From: Psychrobacter sp. UBA5136
GTDB lineage: Bacteria; Pseudomonadota; Gammaproteobacteria; Pseudomonadales; Moraxellaceae
Length of the DNA: 64,000 nucleotides
Reading direction: 5' to 3'
Assembly: GCF_002414005.1 (NCBI RefSeq)
Contig: NZ_DHYG01000003.1
Coordinates: 9,507 to 73,506, forward strand
Below are positions 53,071 to 61,192 of the stretch, one piece after another. Below the pieces are notes generated by a model. It was given only the letters and a program-made list of their open reading frames with translations, did not search any database and was not told the DNA's origin. The stretch's first letter is position 1, and each line of letters starts with the position of its first letter. A program made the translations under genes and the position numbers.

Positions 53071-53907
53071 ATGAGTAAAATACCTAATAAAATCCCAGCA
53101 AGACTACCGGCTGAAAAGTCTGTTAGCCACCGGCCAAGCGCACCTGCGCCTTCTCACTTACCCGACAGTATGATGTCTTCGGTTGGCTTGCTGCCGGCGG
53201 ATAAAAGGCTGATTTTATTTACCAGACACTCATTGCGTGAGCGCTCTGATGGTAATGGTTTTGCTAGTTATCAGTTGCCGCTGACGCCCAAAGGCCGCGT
53301 ATTAGCAAAGTCTTGGGGTCGCTGGCTGGCAGAGCATCTGCCGTATTCGCTCGATGTCGATAGTATCTCAAGTCCGATTGGCCGCTGTATTGATACCGCA
53401 CAGCTGATGCAAGAAGGGGCGGGGCTACGACGTGATATTGCCCATCAGTCGTTGTTGGTTGAACCCGGTAGCCTTGTGACCGAGCCGGACATTGCTAACC
53501 CCATTTTTAAAGAAATTGGCGTCCTTAATTTTATCAATCGCTTCTTACAGGGCAACCTTGAAGGCACTAAAAACGCTTATCAAGGGGGTCTTGATATTTT
53601 GTCGCTGTTTTATCAAAACCAACCTAAGCAGGGGCATTTAATGCTCGCCGTCAGCCATGATACTTTGCTATCGGCATTTTTGGCGGTGATGCTAGACGTG
53701 GCTGAGATTAATTGGAATGATTGGCCAAAGATGATGGAAGGTGTGTTTTTATGGTTTGATGATAAGCCATTTGAGCAGGCCAGTGCGTATTTCGTTTGGC
53801 GTGGTAAAGTCTATATCCGCCCAATCAGCGATTTATTGCAAGGTTACCGCGCCGCAGGCTTTCACCCGAGTAAACTGCTGTTACCGCCAGAAGTAAAATG
53901 GACCTAA
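53071..53907 (+). CDS. Histidine phosphatase superfamily protein
   Basis: The core has LFTRHSLRE with the catalytic RH (the family's usual RHG is RHS here), ISSPIGRCIDTA and the second catalytic His in AVSHDTLLSAF. This fits the phosphoglycerate mutase/acid phosphatase superfamily, probably a phosphatase. The frame extends to a TTG at 53032, but the ATG at 53071 is the more likely start. The first 45 residues are Pro/Ser-rich and not conserved-looking. Substrate unknown. Confidence 0.82.
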   Translation: MSKIPNKIPARLPAEKSVSHRPSAPAPSHLPDSMMSSVGLLPADKRLILFTRHSLRERSDGNGFASYQLPLTPKGRVLAKSWGRWLAEHLPYSLDVDSISSPIGRCIDTAQLMQEGAGLRRDIAHQSLLVEPGSLVTEPDIANPIFKEIGVLNFINRFLQGNLEGTKNAYQGGLDILSLFYQNQPKQGHLMLAVSHDTLLSAFLAVMLDVAEINWNDWPKMMEGVFLWFDDKPFEQASAYFVWRGKVYIRPISDLLQGYRAAGFHPSKLLLPPEVKWT

Positions 53908-53986
53908 GCATTTTACTACGCGTTTAATATTTTTAACAGCTAGCTTTTAACGGTTCACTTTCAACTGTTCACTTTCGAGCAGGCAT

Positions 53987-54028
53987 AAAAAAACCTTGCC
54001 CCAGTATGAAAACCAGTAGCAAGGTTTT
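53987..54028 (-). terminator. Intrinsic terminator of rpsT
   Basis: A 10-bp stem (AAAACCTTGC / GCAAGGTTTT) with a 19-base loop gives a T7 run on the minus strand, about 47 bases past rpsT. The plus-strand T-tail is short. Confidence 0.85.
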
Positions 54029-54074
54029 GGTCATGATGCTATCAAAGCGTCATGCGGTCTAAACGTGAACGATC

Positions 54075-54341
54075 TTAAGCTTGTAAGCCTTTGATGGTTT
54101 TGTTTAGGCGGCTCTTACGACGAGCAGCTTTATTCTTATGAATAATACCTTTGTCAGCCATACGATCAAGAACCGGTACCGCTTTTTTGTAAGCTTCGGT
54201 AGCCGCGTCATAATCTTTAGCCGCGATAGCCGCATCAACACGTTTTAAATAAGTACGAACCATAGAGCGTTGTGACGCAGAGTTCTGACGACGTTTGGTG
54301 TTTTGACGGGCGCGTTTACGAGCTTGTGCAGTATTAGCCAC
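54075..54341 (-). CDS. rpsT: 30S ribosomal protein S20
   Basis: S20 binds 16S rRNA early in 30S assembly. The start is GTG at 54341, with AGGAG seven bases upstream, giving the classical N-terminus (M)ANTAQARKRARQ and 88 residues. The open frame extends upstream, but nothing there looks like S20. E. coli rpsT also uses a non-AUG start (UUG), tied to autoregulation, so this may be a shared regulatory trait. Confidence 0.97.
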   Translation of the reverse strand: MANTAQARKRARQNTKRRQNSASQRSMVRTYLKRVDAAIAAKDYDAATEAYKKAVPVLDRMADKGIIHKNKAARRKSRLNKTIKGLQA

Positions 54342-54891
54342 GCGTATCTCCTTGATAAAGACAGATAAAAATAGGAATGTTGATTGCAATAATGGGTTTA
54401 ACAATCATCGGTGACGAGCAGCCTCTCGCCAAACATGATGTCGATGTCTGTTATTAGGGCACTTATCTATGATTTAAAGTGCCAAATAGTAATAGAGCAT
54501 CGCACGCGCCAGAACTGTTTGGAATAATTAAACAGCGTTGACGTGTAAAGCCGGTTATCTTAGCAAATTATTGCGCCCAGAACAATATATTTGATGATTA
54601 ATGCTAAAAGAAGTTATCCTAAGCCATAGATGACCGATTTTTAGCGTTTTAATAAGCGAATTATTAACCTAGTGAGCTATCATCCTAACGAGCAAAGTCG
54701 CTCACCAAAATACTGGCTTAAAGTCTTAACTGGCGCTATAAACCTTGGCGCTGATAAAATCTCTTACAATAAATTGTGTAGAATAGCGTTAGTTCTCTCT
54801 TAATTTAGGTATGATACAAAAGCAATAGAGTTCTAAAAGATATAACGTCTCAGCATTACAAATACTCCAACATGATAAAAATGGATAGGCT
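54342..54891. other. 550-bp intergenic region between rpsT and the SDR gene
   Basis: This region holds the divergent promoters. An inverted repeat (GGCACTT 54458-54464, AAGTGCC 54477-54483) lies in the rpsT leader/promoter zone, about 120 bases upstream of its start. No ORF with a ribosome site was found. Confidence 0.5.
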
Positions 54892-55593
54892 ATGCAGCGA
54901 AAAGCAATTGTAATTGGCGCAACCGGATTGGTAGGGCAGCATCTTGTTAAGCAGCTTAGTGAGCTTTATGACACGTTGATTGTGATTGCACGCCGTCCGC
55001 CACGCTATATCAATGCCAGTATGCGTTTTTATCAGGTGAGTGATTTTGATAACTTGGCTGAAATATTTGCAAGCGTCGGCGTCGATCGTAAAACAGACGC
55101 TTTTAGCTGCCTTGGCACCACAAAAAAGCAAGCGGGTAGTGATGAAGCCTTTCGAAAAGTCGACCATGATTATAACGTCAATTTTGCCAAATTATGCCGT
55201 GCTAAAGGCGTTGAAAACTTCTTTTTACTGTCCTCAATGAATGCCGATATTGATAGCCGTTTTTTGTACAACCGAGTCAAAGCGCAAACCGAGCAATCTA
55301 TTATGGCGCTGGGTTTTACCCAGTTGGTGATTCTGCGCCCATCTTTATTACTTGGTAAGCATAAAGGTCGCCCGCTCGAAAGTTTTGGTCAAAAAGCCTT
55401 TAAGCTTGTCTCGCCATTGGTGTCCGAGTCGTTATCCTTGCATCCTATTTCTGCAAAGCGCGTTGCCAGTGCCATGGCGATGAGTGCGCATGATATTTAT
55501 GAGCGCAATAAATATCGCACTGAGCCAGCCATTCAAACGACAGACATTATCGAAAATAAGCAAATGCTGGCGATGACTAAGGTTAAAAAATAG
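54892..55593 (+). CDS. Atypical SDR / NAD(P)-binding oxidoreductase (TIP30-like)
   Basis: The 233-residue protein has the Rossmann start VIGATGLVGQHLVKQL (about 7-22), CLGTTKKQAGS, FFLLSSMNADIDSRFLYNRVKAQTE (Ser, Tyr and Lys of an SDR-type site) and ILRPSLLLGKHKGRP. This fits the atypical short-chain dehydrogenases related to HTATIP2/TIP30, common as single genes in proteobacteria. Substrate unknown. rraA follows after 100 bases with its own strong ribosome site. Confidence 0.82.
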   Translation: MQRKAIVIGATGLVGQHLVKQLSELYDTLIVIARRPPRYINASMRFYQVSDFDNLAEIFASVGVDRKTDAFSCLGTTKKQAGSDEAFRKVDHDYNVNFAKLCRAKGVENFFLLSSMNADIDSRFLYNRVKAQTEQSIMALGFTQLVILRPSLLLGKHKGRPLESFGQKAFKLVSPLVSESLSLHPISAKRVASAMAMSAHDIYERNKYRTEPAIQTTDIIENKQMLAMTKVKK

Positions 55594-55693
55594 CCTAAGC
55601 ATAAATGTAACCTAAGTATAAACTAATAAAAATTTAAATTTCACGACTGATAGTTCAATTATTTAACCATTTAACTTAACAAGGAGCGTCACG

Positions 55694-56236
55694 ATGTCAG
55701 ACATGCTAGCAGTAAATACAATGAATAAAGACAACTTTGTCACTTGTGATTTATTGGATGCCAATCCTGAATCACAGGTATGCTTGCCCAATATCGAAGG
55801 CAAATCGTTTTATAGCTTTGGCGGCAAAGACAGGTTTTGCGGTGAAATCGTGACGGTAAAATGCTTTGAAGACAATAGCCGCGTAAAATCCCTATTAAAT
55901 AGCGATGGCAAAGACAAGGACGGCAACGGCAAAGTCTTGATCGTTGACGGCGGCGGTTCGATGCGCTGCGCGCTGCTTGGTGATATGATCGCCCAATCTG
56001 CGATTGATAATGGCTGGGCAGGAGTCATTGTGTATGGTTGTGTTCGCGATGTTGATGATATGGCGCAAATGGATATCGGCGTTATGGCACTTGGTTGCAT
56101 CCCGCGCAAATCAAATCGCCGCGATGAAGGCCAAACCGATATCGAAATTAGCTTTGGCGATTTAACCTTGAACTCAGGCATGTTTATTTATGCCGACAAT
56201 AACGGCATTATCGCAAGTGATAAACCTTTAATTTAA
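55694..56236 (+). CDS. rraA: Ribonuclease E activity regulator RraA
   Basis: RraA forms a ring-shaped trimer that inhibits RNase E; related proteins act as aldolases. The conserved core is VDGGGSMRCALLGDMIAQ and WAGVIVYGCVRDVDDMAQMD, with the C-terminal YADNNGIIASD. At 180 residues it is about 20 longer than E. coli RraA, partly from a DGKDKDGNGK loop. AAGGAG precedes the ATG. Confidence 0.93.
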   Translation: MSDMLAVNTMNKDNFVTCDLLDANPESQVCLPNIEGKSFYSFGGKDRFCGEIVTVKCFEDNSRVKSLLNSDGKDKDGNGKVLIVDGGGSMRCALLGDMIAQSAIDNGWAGVIVYGCVRDVDDMAQMDIGVMALGCIPRKSNRRDEGQTDIEISFGDLTLNSGMFIYADNNGIIASDKPLI

Positions 56237-56287
56237 ACCTAAACCTAAATCTATAACCTGAGCAGCTTAGCCCAACCAATAACCACT

Positions 56288-56317
56288 AAAAGCCTCAGCC
56301 TAAGCGTTGAGGTTTTT
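56288..56317 (+). terminator. Intrinsic terminator of rraA
   Basis: AAAAGCCTCA pairs with TGAGGTTTTT (one G-U) around a 10-base loop, with a T5 tail. Confidence 0.8.
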
Positions 56318-56422
56318 GCGTTTGCTAGCGCTGTTTTTCTAGTTAAACAATGATTTTATCGAGTATTTCAGCCTTTGTCTTTTTATAAAAATGCTAAGTG
56401 ACAAACCGTTACGGCATAAATT

Positions 56423-56450
56423 TTGGTAATTGCGCAAATATTCGTATAAT
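56423..56450 (+). promoter_or_regulatory. Promoter of mfd
   Basis: TTGGTA (56423-56428), a 16-base spacer and a perfect TATAAT (56445-56450), ending 34 bases before the mfd ATG. Confidence 0.65.
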
Positions 56451-56484
56451 AGCTTTCTGACCCTTAACTTCGATTCTATCCTTT

Positions 56485-59400
56485 ATGCCTATCCCTGCTT
56501 TGACCGACGCCTTTGATCTTATTAATCAGCAGTTATTTCCTATCCAGAATGCCGAGCGGCGCTGGCTGGCGCCTGTGCATGGGGCAATTAGTAGCTTGTG
56601 GCTAGCAAGTCTCGTGCAAACGCCGCTGTGGGATGTGACCGACCGTCTAAAAGTCGTGGTGACGCGTGACCAAAATCAGCTCAACCAAATAGAAACGGAG
56701 TTGGCATTTTGCGGCGTCGATGCCTATGTGTTCCCCGATTGGGAAACGCTGACTTATGATGAGCTATCACCGCATCAAGATATCGTCAGCGAGCGCATCA
56801 ATTTATTAACCGATATGCCGAGTAAGGGGCTATTACTGATATCGGTACAGACGCTGATGCAACGGGTTGCTCCGCCAAGCTGGTTGATCGGGCAGCACTT
56901 TGATTTGAGTGTTGGCGATCGATTTGATATCAATACCCAGCGTGAATTATTGGCAAAGGCTGGTTACCGCGCGGTTGAAAATGTCTTTGAGCCGGGCGAA
57001 TTTGCCGTACGCGGTAGTATCATTGATATCTTTGCGATGGGTCAGCCATTTCCGCTACGTCTTGATTTATTTGACGACGAAATTGAAACCATTCGCTTCT
57101 TTAACCCGCAGACGCAGCGAACGTTAACCACCGATGACCTAAAAACCATGATGAGCGGCAATGATAGCAGTATGACTAAAGAGTCGCTGGCACTGCTGCA
57201 TAAATTGCCTGATCTTTCAAAACCTATTGAGCAGTTTCAAATACTACCGGCCAAAGAGTTTCCGCTCGATGAAGGGCGCGAGACGTTTCGCACCAACTTT
57301 GCGGCGATGTTCCCCAATGCCAGTAGCCGCAAATCTGAGCTGCATAAAGACGTGATGGCCGGTATCGCTAGCAGCGGGCTTGAATACTATCAGCCGTTAT
57401 TTTTTGATTTAAAGGAGTGGGAGGCAGAGAGTAGTTTATTTTCTTACTTGCCGAGCGATGCCATATTTATTACTGATGAATTGATTAGCGAAAAACAGGC
57501 CGATTATTGGTCACAAATCCAGCGCCGCTATGAAGAGCGCCGTCATGATATCGATAAGCCTATCGTCGCCCCTGAATGGTTGTATTTATTAGCAAATACC
57601 TTAAATGAGCATCTCAATCATTATCCACGCGTGATTTTAAGTGCGCGTAATGAGCTGGCGACCATGACCGATGTTGCCGCGATTGATAGCGATGATGCAA
57701 CCTTAGCGCCTGAACAACAGCCTAAAAAACAGCAACAGACGCCAAAAAAACAGCAAGGACTGGTGACGCTAAGCGCGCAAGAGCCGCCACAATTGCCCGT
57801 CAATCATCAAAAAGCTGAGCCTCTCACTGAGTTGTTAGCGTTTTTAGACCTGCAAGCGCAAACATCGACGCCAGTATTAGTAGTAGCGGAAACGGCTGGT
57901 CGCCGTGAAATTCTCATCGAGCTGTTTAAAGGTAAAATCGATGTCAAAGCTTACGATAGCTTTGAAGCGTTTTTAGCAGCGGATAAAGCGAAAAATAGTG
58001 ATAATAAGCTACCGCAAGTCGGACTAACTACTGCGCCCATTGAGCGCGGGGTTTATGTCCCTGAGCGCTTGGTCGTGATTAGTGAGACGCAATTATTTGG
58101 CCGGCAAGTACTACAAACACGCCGACGCCGCCAAAGCGGTGTGTCAGAAGAATTCTTGGTTAAAAGCGTCACCGAAATAACCGAAGGCAGCCCAGTGGTG
58201 CATATCGAGCATGGTATTGGACGCTATAACGGCTTGATTACGCTCGATGTCGGCGACGGTGAGCAAGAGTTTATCCACTTAAAATACGCGGATGATGCCA
58301 GTATTTACGTGCCAGTTGCCAATTTGCAAATGATCAATCGCTATAGCGGCGGTGATCCAGCACTTGCGCCACTACACAAAATTGGTAGCGGTAAATGGGA
58401 CAAAGCCAAGCAAAAAGCGCTTGAGCAAATCCATGATGTCGCCGCTGAGCTACTTAACATGCAAGCTCGGCGCGAAGCAAAAGTCGGCATTCATTTTAAA
58501 ATAGACCCATCGCAGTATGAGCTGTTTGCCAGTCAGTTTGCCTTTGAAGAAACGCCCGACCAAGCCAATGCCATTCATGCGGTGATGGAAGACATGAGAC
58601 AAAACCAACCGATGGATCGTCTTATTTGTGGCGATGTTGGTTTCGGTAAAACAGAAGTGGCGATGCGTGCGGCCTTTATTGCGGTCAGCGCAGGCTATCA
58701 AGTAGCGGTATTGGTACCGACGACGTTGCTAGCAGGTCAGCACGAAGACAATTTCCGTGACCGTTTTGCGGATTGGCCAGTACGTATTGAAACCTTGTCA
58801 CGCTTTGGTGGTAAAAAACATCAAGATACGGTGTTGGCTGATTTGGCAGCAGGAAAAGTCGATATTGTGATTGGCACGCATAAATTATTGCAACCTGATG
58901 TAAAATTTGCCAATTTAGGGCTGATGATTGTGGATGAAGAGCACCGTTTTGGCGTGCGTCATAAAGAGCGTATTAAGGCGATTCAGACCAATGTGGATAG
59001 CATGTCGATGACAGCAACGCCGATTCCGCGTACGCTTAATATGGCGCTCTCAGGTATGCGAGATATGTCGATTATCGCCACACCGCCAGAACGCCGCCTC
59101 GCAATTAAAACCTTTGTCATGCAAAAGACCGATGCCTTATTAAAAGAAGCTATCTTGCGTGAGCTACTGCGCGGCGGTCAGGTTTATCTGTTGCATAACG
59201 ATGTAGCAAGTATTGAGCGCATGGCAGAAACCGTCCGTGAACTGGTGCCCGAAGCACGAGTAGGGGTCGCGCATGGACAAATGCAAGAGCGCCAACTTGA
59301 GCAAGTGATGGAGCAGTTTTATCATAAAAAGTTCAACGTACTGGTGTGCTCGACCATCATCGAAACCGGTATTGATGTGCCCAATGCCAATACCATTATC

Positions 59401-60210
59401 ATTGAGCGCGCCGATAAGTTTGGCTTAGCGCAATTGCATCAGCTACGAGGCCGCGTTGGTCGCAGTCATCACCAAGCCTATTGTTACTTGCTAGTACCAT
59501 CTATTAAAGGTTTGAAAGGCGATGCTAAGCGCCGTCTGCACGCGATTGAGCGCGCCAATACTTTGGGCGCAGGCTTTATGCTGGCCAGTGAAGATTTAGA
59601 GATTCGCGGCGCGGGTGAAATCCTGGGTAAGCAGCAAAGCGGTAACATGCAAGCGATTGGCTTTAGTTTATATATGGATATGCTGGAGCGGGCGACGAAA
59701 GCAATTAAAGCTGGTAAAGAACCTGACTTAAACACGCCACTGTCATTGACCAGTGAAATCAATTTGCACAGCTCGGCGCTAATACCAGAAGAATATTTGC
59801 ATGATGTGCATCAGCGTTTATTGTTTTACAAACGTATCAGTAATGCCGAAGACAAAGAGGCATTGACCGATATTCGTACCGAAATGATTGACCGTTTTGG
59901 GACGCTGCCCGATCAGACCAAGCAGTTGTTTGCTGTTCATGGACTGCGTATACAAGCTGAACCGTTGAAGATTAATAAAATCGATGCCAACAGCAGCAGC
60001 CTAACACTAGAGTTTGCACCTGATACCCCAGTCGATGCCTTAGCAATTATTAAGCTCATTCAAAAGGACGGGCAGCGTTATCGGATGAATGGCGCCTCTG
60101 GTATTCGTTATCAAGATGCTGATAAGTTGGCAACCCCGCAGCAGCGCGTCAACGTGATTCAAGAGCTATTACGCTATTTTAGCGAGCACATGGTGGCGGA
60201 GTCTGCTTAG
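56485..60210 (+). CDS. mfd: Transcription-repair coupling factor Mfd
   Basis: Mfd releases RNA polymerase stalled at DNA lesions and recruits UvrA. The 1241-residue protein has the UvrB-like N-terminal module, the RNA-polymerase-interacting domain (about 570-640, VHIEHGIGRYNGL), and the RecG-like translocase with Walker A GDVGFGKTEVAMRA (about 715) and DEEHRFGV (about 815). Next come STIIETGIDVPNANT, the Q-rich QLHQLRGRVGRSHHQAYCYL and the C-terminal TRCF domain. A Lys/Gln-rich insertion (about residues 410-435, PKKQQQTPKKQQG) accounts for part of the extra length over E. coli (1148). Confidence 0.97.
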   Translation: MPIPALTDAFDLINQQLFPIQNAERRWLAPVHGAISSLWLASLVQTPLWDVTDRLKVVVTRDQNQLNQIETELAFCGVDAYVFPDWETLTYDELSPHQDIVSERINLLTDMPSKGLLLISVQTLMQRVAPPSWLIGQHFDLSVGDRFDINTQRELLAKAGYRAVENVFEPGEFAVRGSIIDIFAMGQPFPLRLDLFDDEIETIRFFNPQTQRTLTTDDLKTMMSGNDSSMTKESLALLHKLPDLSKPIEQFQILPAKEFPLDEGRETFRTNFAAMFPNASSRKSELHKDVMAGIASSGLEYYQPLFFDLKEWEAESSLFSYLPSDAIFITDELISEKQADYWSQIQRRYEERRHDIDKPIVAPEWLYLLANTLNEHLNHYPRVILSARNELATMTDVAAIDSDDATLAPEQQPKKQQQTPKKQQGLVTLSAQEPPQLPVNHQKAEPLTELLAFLDLQAQTSTPVLVVAETAGRREILIELFKGKIDVKAYDSFEAFLAADKAKNSDNKLPQVGLTTAPIERGVYVPERLVVISETQLFGRQVLQTRRRRQSGVSEEFLVKSVTEITEGSPVVHIEHGIGRYNGLITLDVGDGEQEFIHLKYADDASIYVPVANLQMINRYSGGDPALAPLHKIGSGKWDKAKQKALEQIHDVAAELLNMQARREAKVGIHFKIDPSQYELFASQFAFEETPDQANAIHAVMEDMRQNQPMDRLICGDVGFGKTEVAMRAAFIAVSAGYQVAVLVPTTLLAGQHEDNFRDRFADWPVRIETLSRFGGKKHQDTVLADLAAGKVDIVIGTHKLLQPDVKFANLGLMIVDEEHRFGVRHKERIKAIQTNVDSMSMTATPIPRTLNMALSGMRDMSIIATPPERRLAIKTFVMQKTDALLKEAILRELLRGGQVYLLHNDVASIERMAETVRELVPEARVGVAHGQMQERQLEQVMEQFYHKKFNVLVCSTIIETGIDVPNANTIIIERADKFGLAQLHQLRGRVGRSHHQAYCYLLVPSIKGLKGDAKRRLHAIERANTLGAGFMLASEDLEIRGAGEILGKQQSGNMQAIGFSLYMDMLERATKAIKAGKEPDLNTPLSLTSEINLHSSALIPEEYLHDVHQRLLFYKRISNAEDKEALTDIRTEMIDRFGTLPDQTKQLFAVHGLRIQAEPLKINKIDANSSSLTLEFAPDTPVDALAIIKLIQKDGQRYRMNGASGIRYQDADKLATPQQRVNVIQELLRYFSEHMVAESA

Positions 60211-60251
60211 CTTTATTGATTTGTAACGTTAAACTAGGTCATGTCCTAGGC

Positions 60252-60342
60252 AGCGCCGCGAAATAATTTAAGTAAGGTAAAGGTCAAGCCTTAAGACAAT
60301 CCGTCACGGCGCTATTTTATCGGCTGGATAACTGATAAAATA
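60252..60342. other. Two consecutive hairpins downstream of mfd
   Basis: AGCGCCG (60252-60258) pairs with CGGCGCT (60307-60313) around an inner TAAGG/CCTTA stem. It is followed at once by TATTTTATC (60313-60321) pairing with GATAAAATA (60334-60342). Neither has a good T-run. They may act as a weak terminator or an mRNA 3' end. Confidence 0.5.
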
Positions 60343-60429
60343 ACGACATCTTATATTTAGTAAATTCATTACTGCTTTTCTGTATTTTAATTCCTTTTAT
60401 TTAAGCATCATAACAAGAGAACCGTCATT

Positions 60430-60861
60430 ATGTTCCAACTTCATCACAAACTTGCCGCTGACAGTTTTTTAGTGGGTGATTTCCCATTATCAACCTGTCG
60501 TTTAATCAATGATTGTCAATTTCCGTGGTTGATATTGGTGCCGCGGGTATCAGGTATCAAAGAATTGTACGAGCTGTCTGAGGCGGATCAAGCGCAGTTT
60601 TTGCGTGAGTCGAGCTGGTTATCAAGTCAACTTGCCAAGACGTTTCAAGCGGATAAAATGAATGTCGCCGCCCTTGGTAATCAAGTACCGCAGCTACATT
60701 TTCATCATATCGTGCGCTATCAAAACGATGTGCAATGGCCAAATCCAGTATGGGGCGTTCCTGCCGTACCTTATACCAAAGAAGTGTTGGCGCAAATGCA
60801 GCAAACGCTCATGATGGCGCTGCGTGGTCATCATCAAATGCCGTTTGATTGGCAAATGTAA
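60430..60861 (+). CDS. HIT-family (histidine triad) hydrolase
   Basis: The 143-residue protein has the HIT core QLHFHHIVRYQND (H90, H92/H93), a compact variant of HxHxHxx, with CRLINDCQFPWLILVPRV and NVAALGNQVPQLHFH. Such proteins cleave nucleotide-phosphoramidate or dinucleoside-polyphosphate bonds; the natural substrate is not evident. No strong ribosome site is seen. Confidence 0.85.
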   Translation: MFQLHHKLAADSFLVGDFPLSTCRLINDCQFPWLILVPRVSGIKELYELSEADQAQFLRESSWLSSQLAKTFQADKMNVAALGNQVPQLHFHHIVRYQNDVQWPNPVWGVPAVPYTKEVLAQMQQTLMMALRGHHQMPFDWQM

Positions 60862-61192
60862 TCAAGCTTTAAATGAAGGTCTGTAAATGTCGCTTTAGTA
60901 TTTACTACTCAAGGAGTTTTATTTAAATAGTTTTGTCTAGAGTAAAACAGTAGTGAAGTTGGCTTTAATAGTGATTGAAGATTCTGTTACCATAAAATAT
61001 TTCACATTTGTTTGTTATTCGTTATATTAGAGGGAGAGTTGGTTAAATGGATATAGCCAACTTATCCGCTCAGTGTCGTTTTTTTACGAGTCAATCATAA
61101 AGGTTGGTTTGATACTTTAAAAAGGGCTGAGTTATTTAATTTTAGATTGAGTTTTTTCAATTTAGGATTTTACTCTATGTTAAGGATAACAA
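60862..61192. other. 331-bp intergenic region upstream of the ceramidase
   Basis: AT-rich, with no ORF. It ends in AAGGATAACAA, the ribosome site of the ceramidase gene. No clear promoter hexamer pair or terminator was identified. Confidence 0.4.
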
